A stretch of DNA of 64,000 bases from Escarpia spicata. Its lineage: Eukaryota; Annelida; Polychaeta; Sabellida; Siboglinidae. Below the pieces are notes generated by a model. It did no database searches and was not told the origin of the DNA. It saw nothing but the letters and a program-made list of their open reading frames with translations. Each line of letters opens with the position of its first letter. Positions within the stretch are counted from its first letter, which is position 1. The stretch spans positions 4,294,491 to 4,358,490 of the forward strand of contig OZ023207.1 of assembly GCA_963995525.1 (NCBI GenBank), written 5' to 3'. This document shows positions 1 to 10,547 of this stretch, one piece after another. Position numbers and translations under genes: made by a program.

Positions 1-1190
1 AGTCCAGTGTCCCCCATTGTTGTGAACCTGTACATGGAGGACCTGGAGCAGAAAATCATAGCCACAGCACCAGTCGATTGCCAACCGAGAAACTGGAAGC
101 GATATGTGGACGATATAATTTGCCTGGTACACACAGGAAAGGCAAAGAAATTACAACAACACATGAACACTGTAAACCCCACAGGTAGCATCATTTTCAC
201 ACGGGAAGACGAAGAGAACAACAGCATGCCCTTCTTGGATGCAAAGTTCACCAGAAAGGAAGATGGCAGTGTGAAGTCCACAGTGTACAGGAAGAAGACG
301 CACACTGACCAATACCTGAATTTTGCATCCCACCACCCCAAACATCAGAAGTTGGGAGTTGTCAAAACCCTTATGAACAGGTGTGAGACAATAACTTCGG
401 AGGAGGGGGACAAGAAAGAAGAGGTGGAACACCTGAGAGGAGCTCTAAGAGTATGTGGCTATCCGTCGTGGGCCTTGAAAAAGTCGACAGATAGCAGTAA
501 GAAGAAAAAGACCAACAAAAAGACTAAGGACAAAAACTATCGGAGCCAAGTAGTCATCCCATACATAGAGGGGGTATCGGAGAGAGTACATCGAGTACTG
601 AAAAAATATGGAGTAGCAACGGCCATGCGTCCCCACACCACCCTCAGACACCTGTTGGTACATCCCAAGGACAAAGTACAGCTAGAAGAACAGGGCGAGC
701 TGGTGTACCAAATACCGTGCAAGAATTGTGATGGGGAATACATTGGGGAGACAGGAAGACTACTCAAAACAAGACTGGAGGAACACAGAAAGGACGTAGA
801 CAACACGAAAAATGAGAAATACAAAAGGAGCGGAAAAAAAGATTGATGGCTACCATCAATAAATCCGCCCTTACAGACCATGCGACAACTGAAAACCATA
901 TCATAGACTGGGAGGGAGTGAAAATTGTTGACAAAGAACCCAACAGAAGAATTCGGCAAATCAAGGAAGCCATCTGGATCAGAAAAACCCAAACACCCAT
1001 CAACAGAGACGAGGGCAATTACGAACTGCCTCACGTGTACGATGACGTCATTCAGCGTCATAGGTACTGATGAAGTCGACGTGACACGTCAACGAAAGCC
1101 TCTACCAGGTAATTTAACATGATTCTTGGATATGAAAAATGAAAGTTTCGAATTTGAAAACGAACTATCCTGAAGAATGTTCAATAATCT
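1..1190 (+). mobile_element. Penelope-like element, 3' portion
   Basis: The left edge of the window cuts into a Penelope-like retroelement. Coding sequence for the end of the reverse transcriptase and a GIY-YIG endonuclease is followed by a non-coding 3' end to about 1,190. The 3' boundary is supported by a second copy at 62,045-62,310, whose left arm matches 1,000-1,185 in reverse complement and then stops at a target-site duplication. The 5' part lies outside the window, so whether the element is full length cannot be seen. Confidence 0.85.
7..1070 (+). pseudogene. Penelope-like RT and GIY-YIG endonuclease, frameshifted
   Basis: The first frame (7-846) carries the RT palm motif YVDD within KRYVDDIICLV at about residue 33, then a basic linker (KKKKTNKKTK). 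The GIY-YIG module follows near residues 228-262, seen as YQIPCKNCDGEYIGETGR with the downstream R..EH, and with the CxxC just before YIG that is usual for Penelope endonucleases. The protein continues in another frame at 843-1070 (SALTDHATTENHIIDWEG, then INRDEG), which is the conserved Penelope C-terminus. The two frames are joined by a one-base shift in the A7 run at about 834-840. Penelope elements copy RNA into DNA at chromosome nicks or ends and use GIY-YIG for nicking. The shift makes this copy inactive unless it is a sequencing error. The true start lies left of the window. Confidence 0.85.
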
Positions 1191-1569
1191 TGGGAGACTA
1201 TATATTTGGTAAACATAATAATAACATATATACATATAATGTTTATAAACACATATATTATTAATATTTTGTCTCCCAGTTGCACATTTGATTATTGTAT
1301 ATTATCTGTGAGTTTTAGATTTCGCTTTTGAACACTCACTGATGATGTATATATTTATGCGTCAAAATAAAGTATGTATGTAAATCTGGATCTGGATGAA
1401 CGAGGTTTATGTCTGTTATGTAAAGAATGTCAGTCTTTCAAGGATACGGGTCTACATATTATCGGTGCATGTATTATCTACACACGTATTAACTTAATAT
1501 TAATTTATGATTGTTTTAAATAAACTTATAGCTTCGGATAACCTAATCCCGTCAAACATTCCTTCGTGT
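1191..1569. other. AT-rich stretch, no gene seen
   Basis: Low-complexity AT-rich DNA follows the Penelope 3' end. I see no open frame with coding character, no splice pair and no RNA gene. Confidence 0.5.
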
Positions 1570-1624
1570 TCACCTCCGTGACACAGCCACCTCGCTATTA
1601 TGCTCACCCTACGGGAGAAGGCAT

Positions 1625-1670
<46 letters not shown>

Positions 1671-1775
1671 TTCGCCTATAGGAAATTAGTCTAGCTAACA
1701 CAGTCACCTCGCTATTCCGGTCACTTTGACTCAACCCCGGAGGTGACGTTAATAGAGAGGTGACATTGTGTGTTA
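1570..1775. repeat. Inverted and direct repeat around a TA tract
   Basis: A box reading cacagccacctcgctatt near 1,580 recurs as cacagtcacctcgctatt near 1,699 in direct orientation. An inverted partner (aatagagaggtgacattgtg) lies at about 1,750-1,770. A (TA)n tract sits between the direct copies. Such an arrangement can be the remains of a small inverted-repeat transposon (MITE), but no target-site duplication was established. Confidence 0.4.
1625..1668. repeat. (TA)n microsatellite
   Basis: About 44 bases of almost pure TA alternation, broken once near 1,634. Confidence 0.9.
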
Positions 1776-1839
1776 TGTTATGTTTGTCCTGCTCGCGCAC
1801 TTTACTAAACCAAACACGACAAAATACATTTACGTTCTT

Positions 1840-2178
1840 ACACAGCGCGGTATCTAGTCCTTCGGACTGCTCACAGCGTTTTACACTGTTCTCCCTGGCA
1901 AACATGATCAATCGAACACCATCTCGACTTCCGTTGGAAGCATTCAGCCTCGCTGCAATTAATGCGCGAAGACTATTCGTATACAACATTTACCCCCTGT
2001 GCATGATTTTAACTTCCCCTGACATAGACTCCAGATAGAAGGGACCAGCGGCTTTTAGTGTCTCTTTCGAAAGACAAAGGCAACGTGAGGTGATCGAAAT
2101 GGCTTACGTTTCGAAACAGCGTCAGGTGGAATCGAACCACCGTCCCCTCGATTGAATGTCCGGCGACCACCGCTCCCC
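1840..2178 (-). mobile_element. tRNA-headed SINE copy a
   Basis: Read on the minus strand, the head at 2,115-2,178 has a perfect RNA polymerase III box B (ggttcgattcc, 2,130-2,140) and a degenerate box A-like stretch near 2,165. The body continues towards lower coordinates. Its far end (1,843-1,905: pairs such as 'tctagtcc..cggactgctca' and 'ccctggca') matches 12,775-12,830 of the SINE beside the satellite. SINEs of this kind are moved by LINE machinery. The exact 3' end was not resolved. Confidence 0.6.
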
Positions 2179-2355
2179 ACACGTATACAAATATCCACCA
2201 ATGTGTATAGCCAGGTACTCATTCATACAGCTGAGTGAACTGGAGCAACGTAGAGTGAACAAACGTGCCCAAGGGTTGACACGGCAACGACAGCTATGGA
2301 ACCCGGGTTCTCTCGATTGATTGTTCAATACTCTTTGCACCGCGCTGTCGCGCTA
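2179..2355 (-). mobile_element. SINE copy b, body with diverged tRNA head
   Basis: The stretch at 2,205-2,260 (agccaggtactcattcat, then gagtgaactggagcaacg) matches 12,846-12,893 closely. The minus-strand head at about 2,295-2,350 keeps a box B-like 'cccgggttc'. It lies head-to-tail with copy a, so this is either a tandem insertion or a composite element. The conserved 'actggagcaacgt' core resembles the central domain shared by several animal SINE families. Confidence 0.6.
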
Positions 2356-2791
2356 AACAGCATTTATCATCAACGAACATCCTTACTAAATTAATGTTCG
2401 TATCCGCTCAACCCCGGGACTGGATTAAGACTCAACACAACAGATTGGTGTGAAATACTAAACTGACATTTATGCGGATGAAACTTACCATGATATACAT
2501 AAACTGTACTTACAACTGCTTTGGTACGAAACAAAAGGCGCCTATACATCCGTATCTATGACGTGAACAAATGGCGTCATCATGGTGCTGGGCGACTGGT
2601 AGCTGCAAAGAACGGCATAACGCAGGTAAGCTGCTATAAACACCTGGGATACTGAGTTGATATAACTGGAGATTTCAGTGCGAATATTGTGGTAATTTCT
2701 AACAAAGTGTGTATTTTCAGCGTGCTTCATAAACGGTGTCAGGAAATTGTTGTTTTATGTGCTGCACGAATATGTTTTAAAGAATATTTTA
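2356..2791. other. No gene seen
   Basis: Unique-looking sequence between the SINEs and the 84-bp array. Only short open frames are present, with no motif or splice context that I recognise. Confidence 0.5.
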
Positions 2792-3298
2792 GAAAACAAG
2801 TGTAATGGCACGTAAGACGTTTTATTGACTACCCGTTATTATAGGGTAGCTGCCGTTTTATCTATGTTGCCTAGAGAAAACAAGTGTAATGGCACGTGAG
2901 ACGTCTTATTGACTACCCGTTATTATAGGGTAGCTGCCGTTTCATCTCTGTTGCCTAGAGAAAACAAGTGTAATGGCACGTGAGACGTCTTATTGACTAC
3001 CCGTTATTATAGGGTAGCTGCCGTTTCATCTATGTTGCCAAGAGAAAACAAGTGTAATGGCACGTGAGACGTCTTATTGACTACCAGTTATTATAGGGTA
3101 GCTGCCGTTTAATCTCTGTTGCCAAGAGAAAACAAGTGTAATGGCACGTGAGACGTCTTATTGACTACCCGTTATTATAGGGTAGCTGCCGTTTCATCTC
3201 TGTTGCCTAGAGAAAACAAGTGTAAAGGCACGTGAGACGTCTTATTGACTACCCGTTATTATAGGGTAGCTGCCGTTTCGTTACTGTTGCCAAGAGAA
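2792..3298. repeat. 84-bp tandem array, 6 copies
   Basis: Units begin at 2,792, 2,876, 2,960, 3,044, 3,128 and 3,212 with 'gaaaacaagtgtaatggcac'. They differ by a few substitutions (for example cccgtt/cagtt and tctctg/tctatg). Each unit holds a small stem, ctaccc...gggtag, and an AatII-like gacgtc in most copies. Confidence 0.93.
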
Positions 3299-3719
3299 AC
3301 CTTTCGCATCCAGATAGTAACATTGATCGTTTTAACGGAAACCATCAAGTATACAGGGGCAGATCCAGAGAAGATAGTCGGGGGGGGGGGGGTCAAAACC
3401 TCGTTGAAGCTCGCCAAAAAACCCTGGTGGTGGAACCAAGTTCATACTGGACGGACTGAGCCAGACCAGCACGACTCCGCTGTCGGATCTTGACATCGAG
3501 GAGAGGGGTGCTGTTGAAGATTCTACACCACTGTCATCGTTGTCGAAGCATGACATCCGAAGACATGGAGAGGGAGGTTGGTGGTCAGGGTCTTGCAGAA
3601 AATTGTTCGTCGGAGATTCAGCACCATTCCCCTGTCGCCACTCCGCGGGGGAGGGATGGTGTGTTATTCATTGATTTTCTCGGCGACGTTCACAGGTTCC
3701 GAAGATCTGGGGGGGGGGG
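3299..3719. other. G-tracts and a stop-free stretch of unknown nature
   Basis: Two long G runs (about 3,380-3,392 and 3,710-3,719) bracket a segment whose third forward frame is open from about 3,402 to 3,670 (residues include GGGTKFILDGLSQTSTTPLSDLD). No start, splice pair or known motif supports a gene. It could be a decayed exon or part of a transposon. A different frame (3,490-3,726) is also open. Confidence 0.3.
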
Positions 3720-3805
3720 CACGTAACGGGAGATTGGGGGGCACGTAACGGGAGATCGGGGGAGGGGGGGCACGTGACGGGAGCAAACTCAACAGGTCTC
3801 TGAGG
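3720..3805. repeat. Short cluster of a 35-bp G-rich repeat family
   Basis: 'cacgtaacggg' or 'cacgtgacggg' occurs at 3,720, 3,742 and 3,771. The last copy continues 'agcaaactcaacaggtctc' and reaches the next 'cacg' after about 35 bp. It therefore matches the unit of the array at 12,049-12,435. Confidence 0.65.
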
Positions 3806-4365
3806 CACGCCACTCTAGCACAGACACAGCCCGGCCAAATTCCAGAGGTGTAAGGGACACGTGTACACCGGCCCGCCACGATCCTAAAACGCTATGTATG
3901 TGTTTTTCCTTTCGTAAACAAAAATAGGTTCTGGCTTACCCCCTAAACAGTTGTATCTAGTGACAACAGGCTAGAATACTGTACCGTAAAGCATATTTCA
4001 TTGAACAAACTGGAAGTAATGTCAAAACGACACCTTTATGTAGGTAACGTAACCTTATTTCAGTACGCCGAGAGTGTTTGAAAAAAGGAGTAATAATGGA
4101 ACCAGAATGAATACCACATGTAATATTTACTTATTTCATGGCAAGATATGTCGTTCTACCCCAGGTGATTAAAGATGCCGTCTTAAATTAATTATGCCCC
4201 ACGCCCGCCATGATATGAAATATGTTAGCTATGGCTTTAAAGCTTTTTTTTAGACAGAAACCGCAACATTTAAATATAGATTACACATTTTTCGATCACA
4301 AAGGTTTGTTAAATTCACCTGTTGTGTGATACTGCCAGACGAACCGTGCATGTATGCGGTATATA
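3806..4365. other. No gene seen
   Basis: AT-rich sequence without a supported open frame, RNA gene or repeat. Confidence 0.5.
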
Positions 4366-5770
4366 TATTGTATTGTATTGTATTGTATTGTATTGTATGT
4401 ATTCAGTTTCCAACAGGTCCAGTGGACCCAGTAACAGGACTGATAACTGAAACAATACATATAAATAATAAAACAATAATAGAATAATAAAAACAATAAG
4501 AACAATAGGGAAATATAAACCACACAATATCAACATCAAATATACCAGGCAAACTTCTGTTAAACATATAAATGTTTTTGAATTGAGGATCTAAATGGTT
4601 CAGCTCCTGAATATATATCACAAGTTGGATCATTTAAATACAATGTGTTGAAAGTAGTCATACATCTATTCAAAACACACTGTTTTCTAATGTTGATTCT
4701 GCTACTGGAAACTCTAAAAGGGATGTAGTTTCGTAGAGATCGTGAAGGACAGTGAAATGGGATAGCCCCTACCAGATACGACGAGTCTAGTTGGAAGTGC
4801 ACACACTTGCGTAAAAACATAAGATCTGCAACTTGCCTACGATGTTGAAGGGAAGGTAGCCTAGCATTATAGCAAAGCTCAGGATAACTGTCAGAGGAGT
4901 ACTGTATTTTGGATTTGTAGCATATACATTAAATGAATTTCTTTTGAACTCGTTCGATTTTGTTAATAAACGTACTTTGCCAGGGATTCCAGATAACACT
5001 GCAATACTCCAACTGGCTACTGACTAGATATATACAAGGATCGCAAAGCCTGTACATCGGTAAATGTTGTGCAAACGCGCTAAATAAAACCACTCATCTT
5101 TACACAACGATTAATATGATCTTTAAGAGTCAAACTGTCGGTCATGTGATACCGAGATTTTTGACAGCGGTGACCTTGGACAGAAACTGGCTTAAAATCG
5201 TGTAGTCACCGGATATACGTTTTGTTAGTGTACGACATTATGCAGCATTTCTCAACGTTAGGTTTAAGGTGCCATGTCTCACACCAAAGACATACATTGT
5301 CCAGATCCTTCTGCACCAACTGACAATCGGTCACCGACGTAATTTCCTTAAACAATTTGGAATCATCAGCATACAATGACATTTCACATGAATCAACATG
5401 ATTAGTGAGATCGTTAATATACAAGATAAACAGAAGTGGTCCAATTTGCTAACCTTGTGGTACACCAGACAACACTGGCTTCCAGTCAGATGTTTTGCCT
5501 TCCATGACAACGCGTTGTTTTCGGTTGACAAGGTAAGACTGCAACCACTCTATGCATTGCCCGGAATAGCCATATGATCTAGGCTTGTGAATTAACAATG
5601 TGTGGCATACTGAATCAAAGGCTTTACTGAAATCCAAATAAACAGAATCAACCTGTTTCTTGTTGTCAATAGATTCAGAAATGGCGTTCAAGTAACAAGC
5701 TAAATTAGATGATAGCACGAACAAAACGTACGCCACAACATCATCCCCAAAGGAATTATACAATGAGGGT
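4366..5770 (-). mobile_element. 5'-truncated LINE fragment
   Basis: The minus strand carries the second half of a non-LTR retrotransposon. It ends at low coordinates in a (TACAA)n-type 3' tail (4,366-4,400, seen on the plus strand as repeated attgt). Pentanucleotide 3' tails are usual for CR1/L2/RTE-like LINEs. The 5' end near 5,770 is probably a truncation from incomplete reverse transcription. Confidence 0.8.
4560..5763 (-). pseudogene. LINE reverse transcriptase, broken
   Basis: In order on the minus strand: the palm motif YLDFSKAFDSV (about 5,640-5,610), LSGVPQG (about 5,470-5,449), a stop codon, then QIGPLLFILYINDL. The catalytic YADD is intact in SLYADDSKLF at about 5,362-5,373. Thumb and C-terminal sequence continues through LKDHINRC near 5,110 to FLRKCVHFQLDS and NYIPFRVSSSRINIRKQ at 4,820-4,700. 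The stop right after GVPQG and further frame changes near 5,200 show that it is dead. The arrangement fits the CR1/L2/Jockey-like group; the exact clade needs a tree. Confidence 0.8.
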
Positions 5771-6251
5771 AAACAGGGAAGATCAGGGTCGATGTTGGTT
5801 CATAATATCAACGAGTGAACAGAGTTCTCTTCAAGGCGATACGAGGTTGAGCTTGGAGGCGGCAGGTATTCTAAGAAGCATTCAGACGTACATGCAATTA
5901 TCATCTCGTTCAAAGGGTGACTAAAAAGAGCATTAGTTGTTTCAAATGGTAGGTGGCTTGCCACTTATTTTATCCCAAATTGTTATATAACGTTTTCATT
6001 TCTAACACACAGGGCCACTCTCCAATAATTAATCCACTACAATTAACTTAGGGAAACGCTTGTGCGTAAGAGTTTGGCTTCTAAAGTGATTACATCAAAG
6101 GCCGTCACCTTATCTTTGTAAATGGACATGGCGGTTAACGAGTTTAAACCTCTCGACCTTTCTGTGTAACCTTTTAGTCGTGTGAGATTGTTGACGTCAA
6201 TTGAGCCGTGACGCGGTGCGAAGAGTGCCTGACTGCAATTCGCCGGTCCCG
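5771..6251. other. No gene seen
   Basis: No supported coding, RNA or repeat feature. Confidence 0.45.
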
Positions 6252-6330
6252 TTGTGGGGCGTGGCATAGGGTTTAGAGCGTCGGACTTTCAATCGAGAGA
6301 TTTGGATTCAATCCTAAGGACTGAATATTG
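6252..6330 (+). mobile_element. tRNA-like SINE head
   Basis: A box A-like 'tggcatagggtt' (about 6,263) is followed about 40 bases later by a box B-like 'ggattcaatcc' (about 6,305). The tRNA-like text between them reads 'agagcgtcggac'. Spacing and content match a tRNA-derived SINE head rather than a functional tRNA, because arms are missing or mispaired. No body or tail was delimited. Confidence 0.5.
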
Positions 6331-7259
6331 TGATATATCTTAACTTAGTTTTGGCTGTATACAGAGTTGCCGTATCTCCATCTGTCAATTTGCCGGCCCG
6401 TTATTATCCACAAGGAAATTATGACGATTATGCTGTGTAATTTACCGAGAGTTAGCAACGTTTAACACGAATGCCATCCAGAGAATAACTCCGAGATGAA
6501 CAAGGAAGCCTTTGGCTTATCGGAAGTCCAATTCTACTATTTACATATAGGCCACCCTTCTGAGGTCTGACTTGATATTGTTTTAATAATAATATTTTAT
6601 TTATTCACAGTCAACTCTTGAGCTCATGGGTGTTTACAAAATGCAGTAAAAGTGAGCATAATTAAACCTTACGTAAGTCATGTGTAATACAATTATATAT
6701 AGTAAAAGTACAGGTAAATGAAATAGAAAAGCTGTGATTAACAAAAGTGCCGAAAAGGTAATCAGACTGGATAAAAAGCTTGAAACACAGACAGAATAAT
6801 AATACATTTTCATTTACCAAACATAGGAGTTGAAGAGGACAGGCAACAAAAGGATTGCGTTCAAGACTCTCCTGAAACAAGTCGCTTATAAACACCCTGA
6901 TTTCCACCGAGGAGCTGTGAATTAGTACACTTGTGGAAACATGTATTTTATTAATTAAATAATTATGTTATATCTATATTATTATAAAGTGTTATATATT
7001 ACGCGTACGCGCCTGTGAACGGAGCAGTCCCGGTTACATTTCGCCTTTAACAGGTAAGTAATGATAATAATTGTCATAAATTATATTTATGGGGTTAGTT
7101 TCTAACTAAACATCACTTTGTATATTCGTCTCCCAGATTGCCCTGATCAACCGGAGTGGCTAATGGATTAATAAGATTATGTGATAATCATAACAGACGG
7201 TGATATATACAACGATGGACCAACGAATTTATAAATTAAATATATAAAACACCATCAGC
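6331..7259. other. No gene; possible LINE 3' tail
   Basis: At 6,575-6,660 the sequence, read on the minus strand, ends in '..gactgtgaataaataaaat' plus ATT units. That is the style of a LINE 3' untranslated end, but no coding motif follows. The rest is AT-rich with no supported feature. Confidence 0.35.
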
Positions 7260-7388
7260 GAAAACATCACTGAGATGACCCAACCAATAGCGACAAAGCA
7301 ATCAACGGGCATGTAATAACGAGAATATCGTCACCGATATGAGCACTGATGAAGAAACGACGAGAAATGCTGGATAACGGCGACCTTT

Positions 7389-8524
7389 AAAACAAATAGA
7401 GTATGCAGAAATATGCAAGACCATCAAAAAGTAAACGAAGGAGGACATCAGGAAGTACAAACAAGAGATCATACGAGAAACAATTATGGCATCAAAGAGC
7501 CTGAAGAATACCAGATGGACACAGGCCCTAGGCCGAGACAGACTGATTACACTTCTAGACAAGCAGGGTAGAGAAACACAAAACTAAGATATGATCATGG
7601 AACGAATAGAGGAATTTTACACGGAACTATACGACAGTGAACAGAGAACCATAACTCACACGGACCCGAAATAGGTACCAGAGATAACACCACGAGAGGT
7701 GGAAGCAGAGGCTTGAGCATAGACAGATAATATCTCAGCCATCTTCGCTTCGCCGGCGACATACTCATAAGCGCTACTACACCGCAAGCACTGCAAAAAT
7801 GCTGCATGAGCTAGCTGATGAAAGTGAAAAACAAGGTCTGAAGATGAACGTTTCGAAAACAAAAGTGATGCTAGAAAATGACACACCAATATATATATAT
7901 ATATATATCAACACCACGCAGATAGAGAAAGTTGGAAGCTACATATGTATGGGACAGCGATACTGTATCTGAGACAAAAACCAAGACAAGGAGATTCAAA
8001 GAAGAATCACCGCCGGCTAAACAGCAAACGCCAAACACCGCGACATATTCAAGGGTAACTTTCGTACCTGCTTGAAGAGTCAAGTCTACAACTCATGCGT
8101 ACTACCAGCGATGACATTCGGCGCGGAAACAAGGGCACTCTCTATCCAGACAAAGAAGAAGCTAACAACCCCATAGACAAAGATGGAAAGAATTATGTTA
8201 AACATCGCATATCAGTAGAGACAAACAAACATCTGGGTAAGAGAGAAGACAAAGGTCATAGACGTGATAGAACATCTCAGAAGACAAAAGTGGACCGGGG
8301 CAGGGCACATCAGCAGACTACGAGATAACCGATGGACATCGCGTATCACAACCTGGAGACAAGGGAAACGATCCAGAGGAAGACCGGCGAGACGGTGGAG
8401 AGACGAACTAGACGAGTACTGGAAGGGCACCATCTGGCAGAGGATAGCTCAAGACAGGCAGATTTTGAAACGACATGTTGTGGCCTTCACCCAACCACGG
8501 GACACTACGGCTGCGCAACGGTGA
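7389..8524 (+). pseudogene. RTE-type reverse transcriptase, internally deleted
   Basis: Fragments in several frames, in order: IEYAEICKTIKK (about 7,391), SLKNTRWTQALGRDRLITLL (about 7,498-7,557), ERIEEFYTELYDSEQ (about 7,597-7,640) and EITPREVEAEA (about 7,680-7,710). The sequence then jumps directly to the palm remnant RFAGDILISATTPQALQ (about 7,745-7,795). The fingers and most of the palm, about 150 residues, are missing. The catalytic YADD/FADD is FAGD here, so an aspartate is lost. Thumb text LADESEKQGLKMNVSKTK follows. The C-terminal part at 8,264-8,524 (RRQKWTGAGHISRLRDNRW, then RSRGRPARRWRDELDEYW) is the conserved RTE end. The stop codon is the first TGA of the tail. Inactive. Confidence 0.8.
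7887..7910. repeat. (AT)n microsatellite
   Basis: About 24 bases of AT alternation inside the RTE relic. Confidence 0.85.
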
Positions 8525-8548
8525 TGATGATGATGATGATGATGATGT
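8521..8548. repeat. (TGA)n tail of the RTE element
   Basis: Nine uninterrupted TGA/GAT units directly follow the last codon of the RTE-like ORF, as expected for an RTE 3' terminus. Confidence 0.9.
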
Positions 8549-9377
8549 ATAGAAACCATTGGCTTATCGGAATTCCGCATGTGTTCGTCTACATAATACC
8601 GTCCCTCGCCGGATATCTGTCAATTCTGTTTTAGACACATTGATTACCGTTGTCGCCGTCCCCACAACCATCCGATGGTTGATTCAATTCGGCTTGTCGA
8701 ATTACCGCAGCTTTCGCGGCATCACCTCAATATGTGCACTCGTGTGACTCTCGTCGTCTTGCCTTTATTAATAATAGTAGCTGCACGTGACAATACACTT
8801 GTCACTTATAAAGATGTGTTTGATTTTTCTTTTTTCTATAAGACGACTGAATATCTTCTCGAAATAAATACGTCATTAATCTTTACCAATGATGTAATAG
8901 TATTTCACGCACAAGATTCTCGTATAATGCAGAGTCAACGTTTCCCCTTATTATAAATGTTCTGCTTCTCAATAAACCGGTTTAGATGCTGGGTAACAAT
9001 GATACACTTTCATTTCACCAACAACGCCGATGCTTGCTGCACTTTTGTCGCGGGTGCATCTCATTTGAAAATCGCAGAGCGAAATATCGATTTGAGTTTA
9101 TGTTCTGGTAGACAAATTGTAATGATAAAATGCATCGTCAGTTGGATGGATGTTCGTTGACTGTTCATTGAATCGTATATTAATAGAAGAATTCACGTCC
9201 CTGGCGGAAATAAATAAATATACTTATAATTTGTTTCTCGCGCAGCTGTTATTGTGATGTGCGCTCGCAACAGTTCAATCACGTCACACAAAGGTAAACG
9301 TCGGAGCACTGTTTGTCGTGTGATCTAGGGGAGGTATGTGTTCTTTTGTGGTTATATCTAACGAGAGTCGAACTAGT
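8549..9377. other. No gene seen
   Basis: Several short open frames overlap here, but none has a recognisable motif or splice context. Confidence 0.45.
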
Positions 9378-9610
9378 ATGTGTCTGTGTGTGAATGCGTG
9401 CGAGCGTGCGTGTGTGTGAGTGTGTGCGTGTGTGCGTGTGTGCGCGTGTGCGCGTGTGCGCGTGTGCGCGTGTGCGCGTGTGCGTGTGTGCGCGTGTGCG
9501 CGTGTGCGCGTGTGCGCGTGTGCGCGTGTGCGCGTGTGTGCGTGTGTGCGTGTGTGTGTGCGTGTGTGCGTGCGTGCGTGCGTGCGTGCGCGCGCGCGTG
9601 CGTGTGTGTT
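9378..9610. repeat. Long (TG/CG)n alternating tract
   Basis: About 230 bases of nearly unbroken purine-pyrimidine alternation built from tgtgcgcg-type units, ending in (gtgc)n and gcgcgcgc. The open frames across it (Cys/Val/Arg or Thr/His/Ala) are artefacts of the dinucleotide pattern. Such tracts are classical Z-DNA formers. Confidence 0.95.
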
Positions 9611-9612
9611 TG

Positions 9613-10547
9613 GGTATTTTGAGTTTTTCCTTCTTAATCACTTTGCATCTCGGGCGCCGTATGTTCATCTACCACCCGACGGAGCACACGTAACCAATTA
9701 TAAATTTCCCCATTGGTGAATGGTTTCTACCGAGTACCGAGTAATGTTGAATGGAATCGACATTTAAAAAAGGAGTATATTCATGATAGTGAAATTAACT
9801 CAGATAATATTTATTAAGTGTTTATATATGTTTTACAATAAACAATTATATTGAAATATATATATAAATATAAAAGGCCAGTTAGTGAGATTATGCGTGT
9901 TTCTCTATGTTGTGCCCAAGTCCAGCCAATTTCTCTTACCACCTTGTAGCGCGTAGACTGCAGCGCAGTCTTTAATGCACTAAAAACAAGTTTTTAATAA
10001 TAATGTTGACATTAATTTTAAAAATCGTAGTAAATAAACAATATTATGTAATATACGTCAAACGCCCAGTACGTATATTAATTCAACCCTAACAACTAGT
10101 GCGAATTCTTGTTTGTGCGCATGTACGTACGCGTAATTGCATACACGCAGGTGTGTGCGTTTGCAAACGTATACATGTACGCACGCACACAAGTATGCGT
10201 ACGTCACACGCGTGCGTAAATACTAAATACACATGACATACGGGTGCACCCCGGTACGTGACATTCCGCATACATCTCAAACAATTATAGGTGCGTAACG
10301 CTGACCTTTGTAGCGCCGTTCCTTTGTCTTCTGTCGTCACGCCAGTATTTCCCTGGCGGCCAACCACCTGGCTGTTTACGTCGAACGCCGCCAGGTGTAT
10401 CTATTATTGATGTGTGACTAGAGGGAGTCCTGGCCAGGCGCCCGCCGTAGCTCGTCACCTTGCCCACCTAGATTAACACCCCGAGGTGCTGCTGTCAGAC
10501 CTGCACTGTTGCACAGACCCCCCGGGGCTCACGGAAGACGAACAGTG
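9613..10547. other. No gene; degenerate alternating patch
   Basis: AT-rich DNA, then at about 10,090-10,230 a degraded purine-pyrimidine alternating patch rich in tacg/tgcg. No coding feature is supported. Confidence 0.45.

Larger units (their letters stand above)
7260..8548 (+). mobile_element. Decayed RTE-type LINE with (TGA)n tail
   Basis: Linker and C-terminal protein motifs of an RTE-like retrotransposon run along the plus strand and finish in a (TGA/GAT)n microsatellite tail. A short TGA-rich tail is typical of RTE clade elements. The element lacks its 5' part and the middle of the RT (see the coding entry). Confidence 0.8.

Noticed and set aside
6252..6330. Functional tRNA gene
   Set aside because: Box A and box B resemble those of a tRNA, but the acceptor and anticodon arms do not pair. 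The same type of text heads SINEs elsewhere in the window.
8095..8634. Overlapping plus-strand frames at 8,095-8,328 and 8,332-8,634 as separate genes
   Set aside because: They are alternative frames over the RTE C-terminus. Only the frame ending at 8,524 carries family motifs.
9279..9719. Cys/Val/Arg-rich and Thr/His-rich open frames
   Set aside because: Pure by-product of the TG/CG dinucleotide tract.
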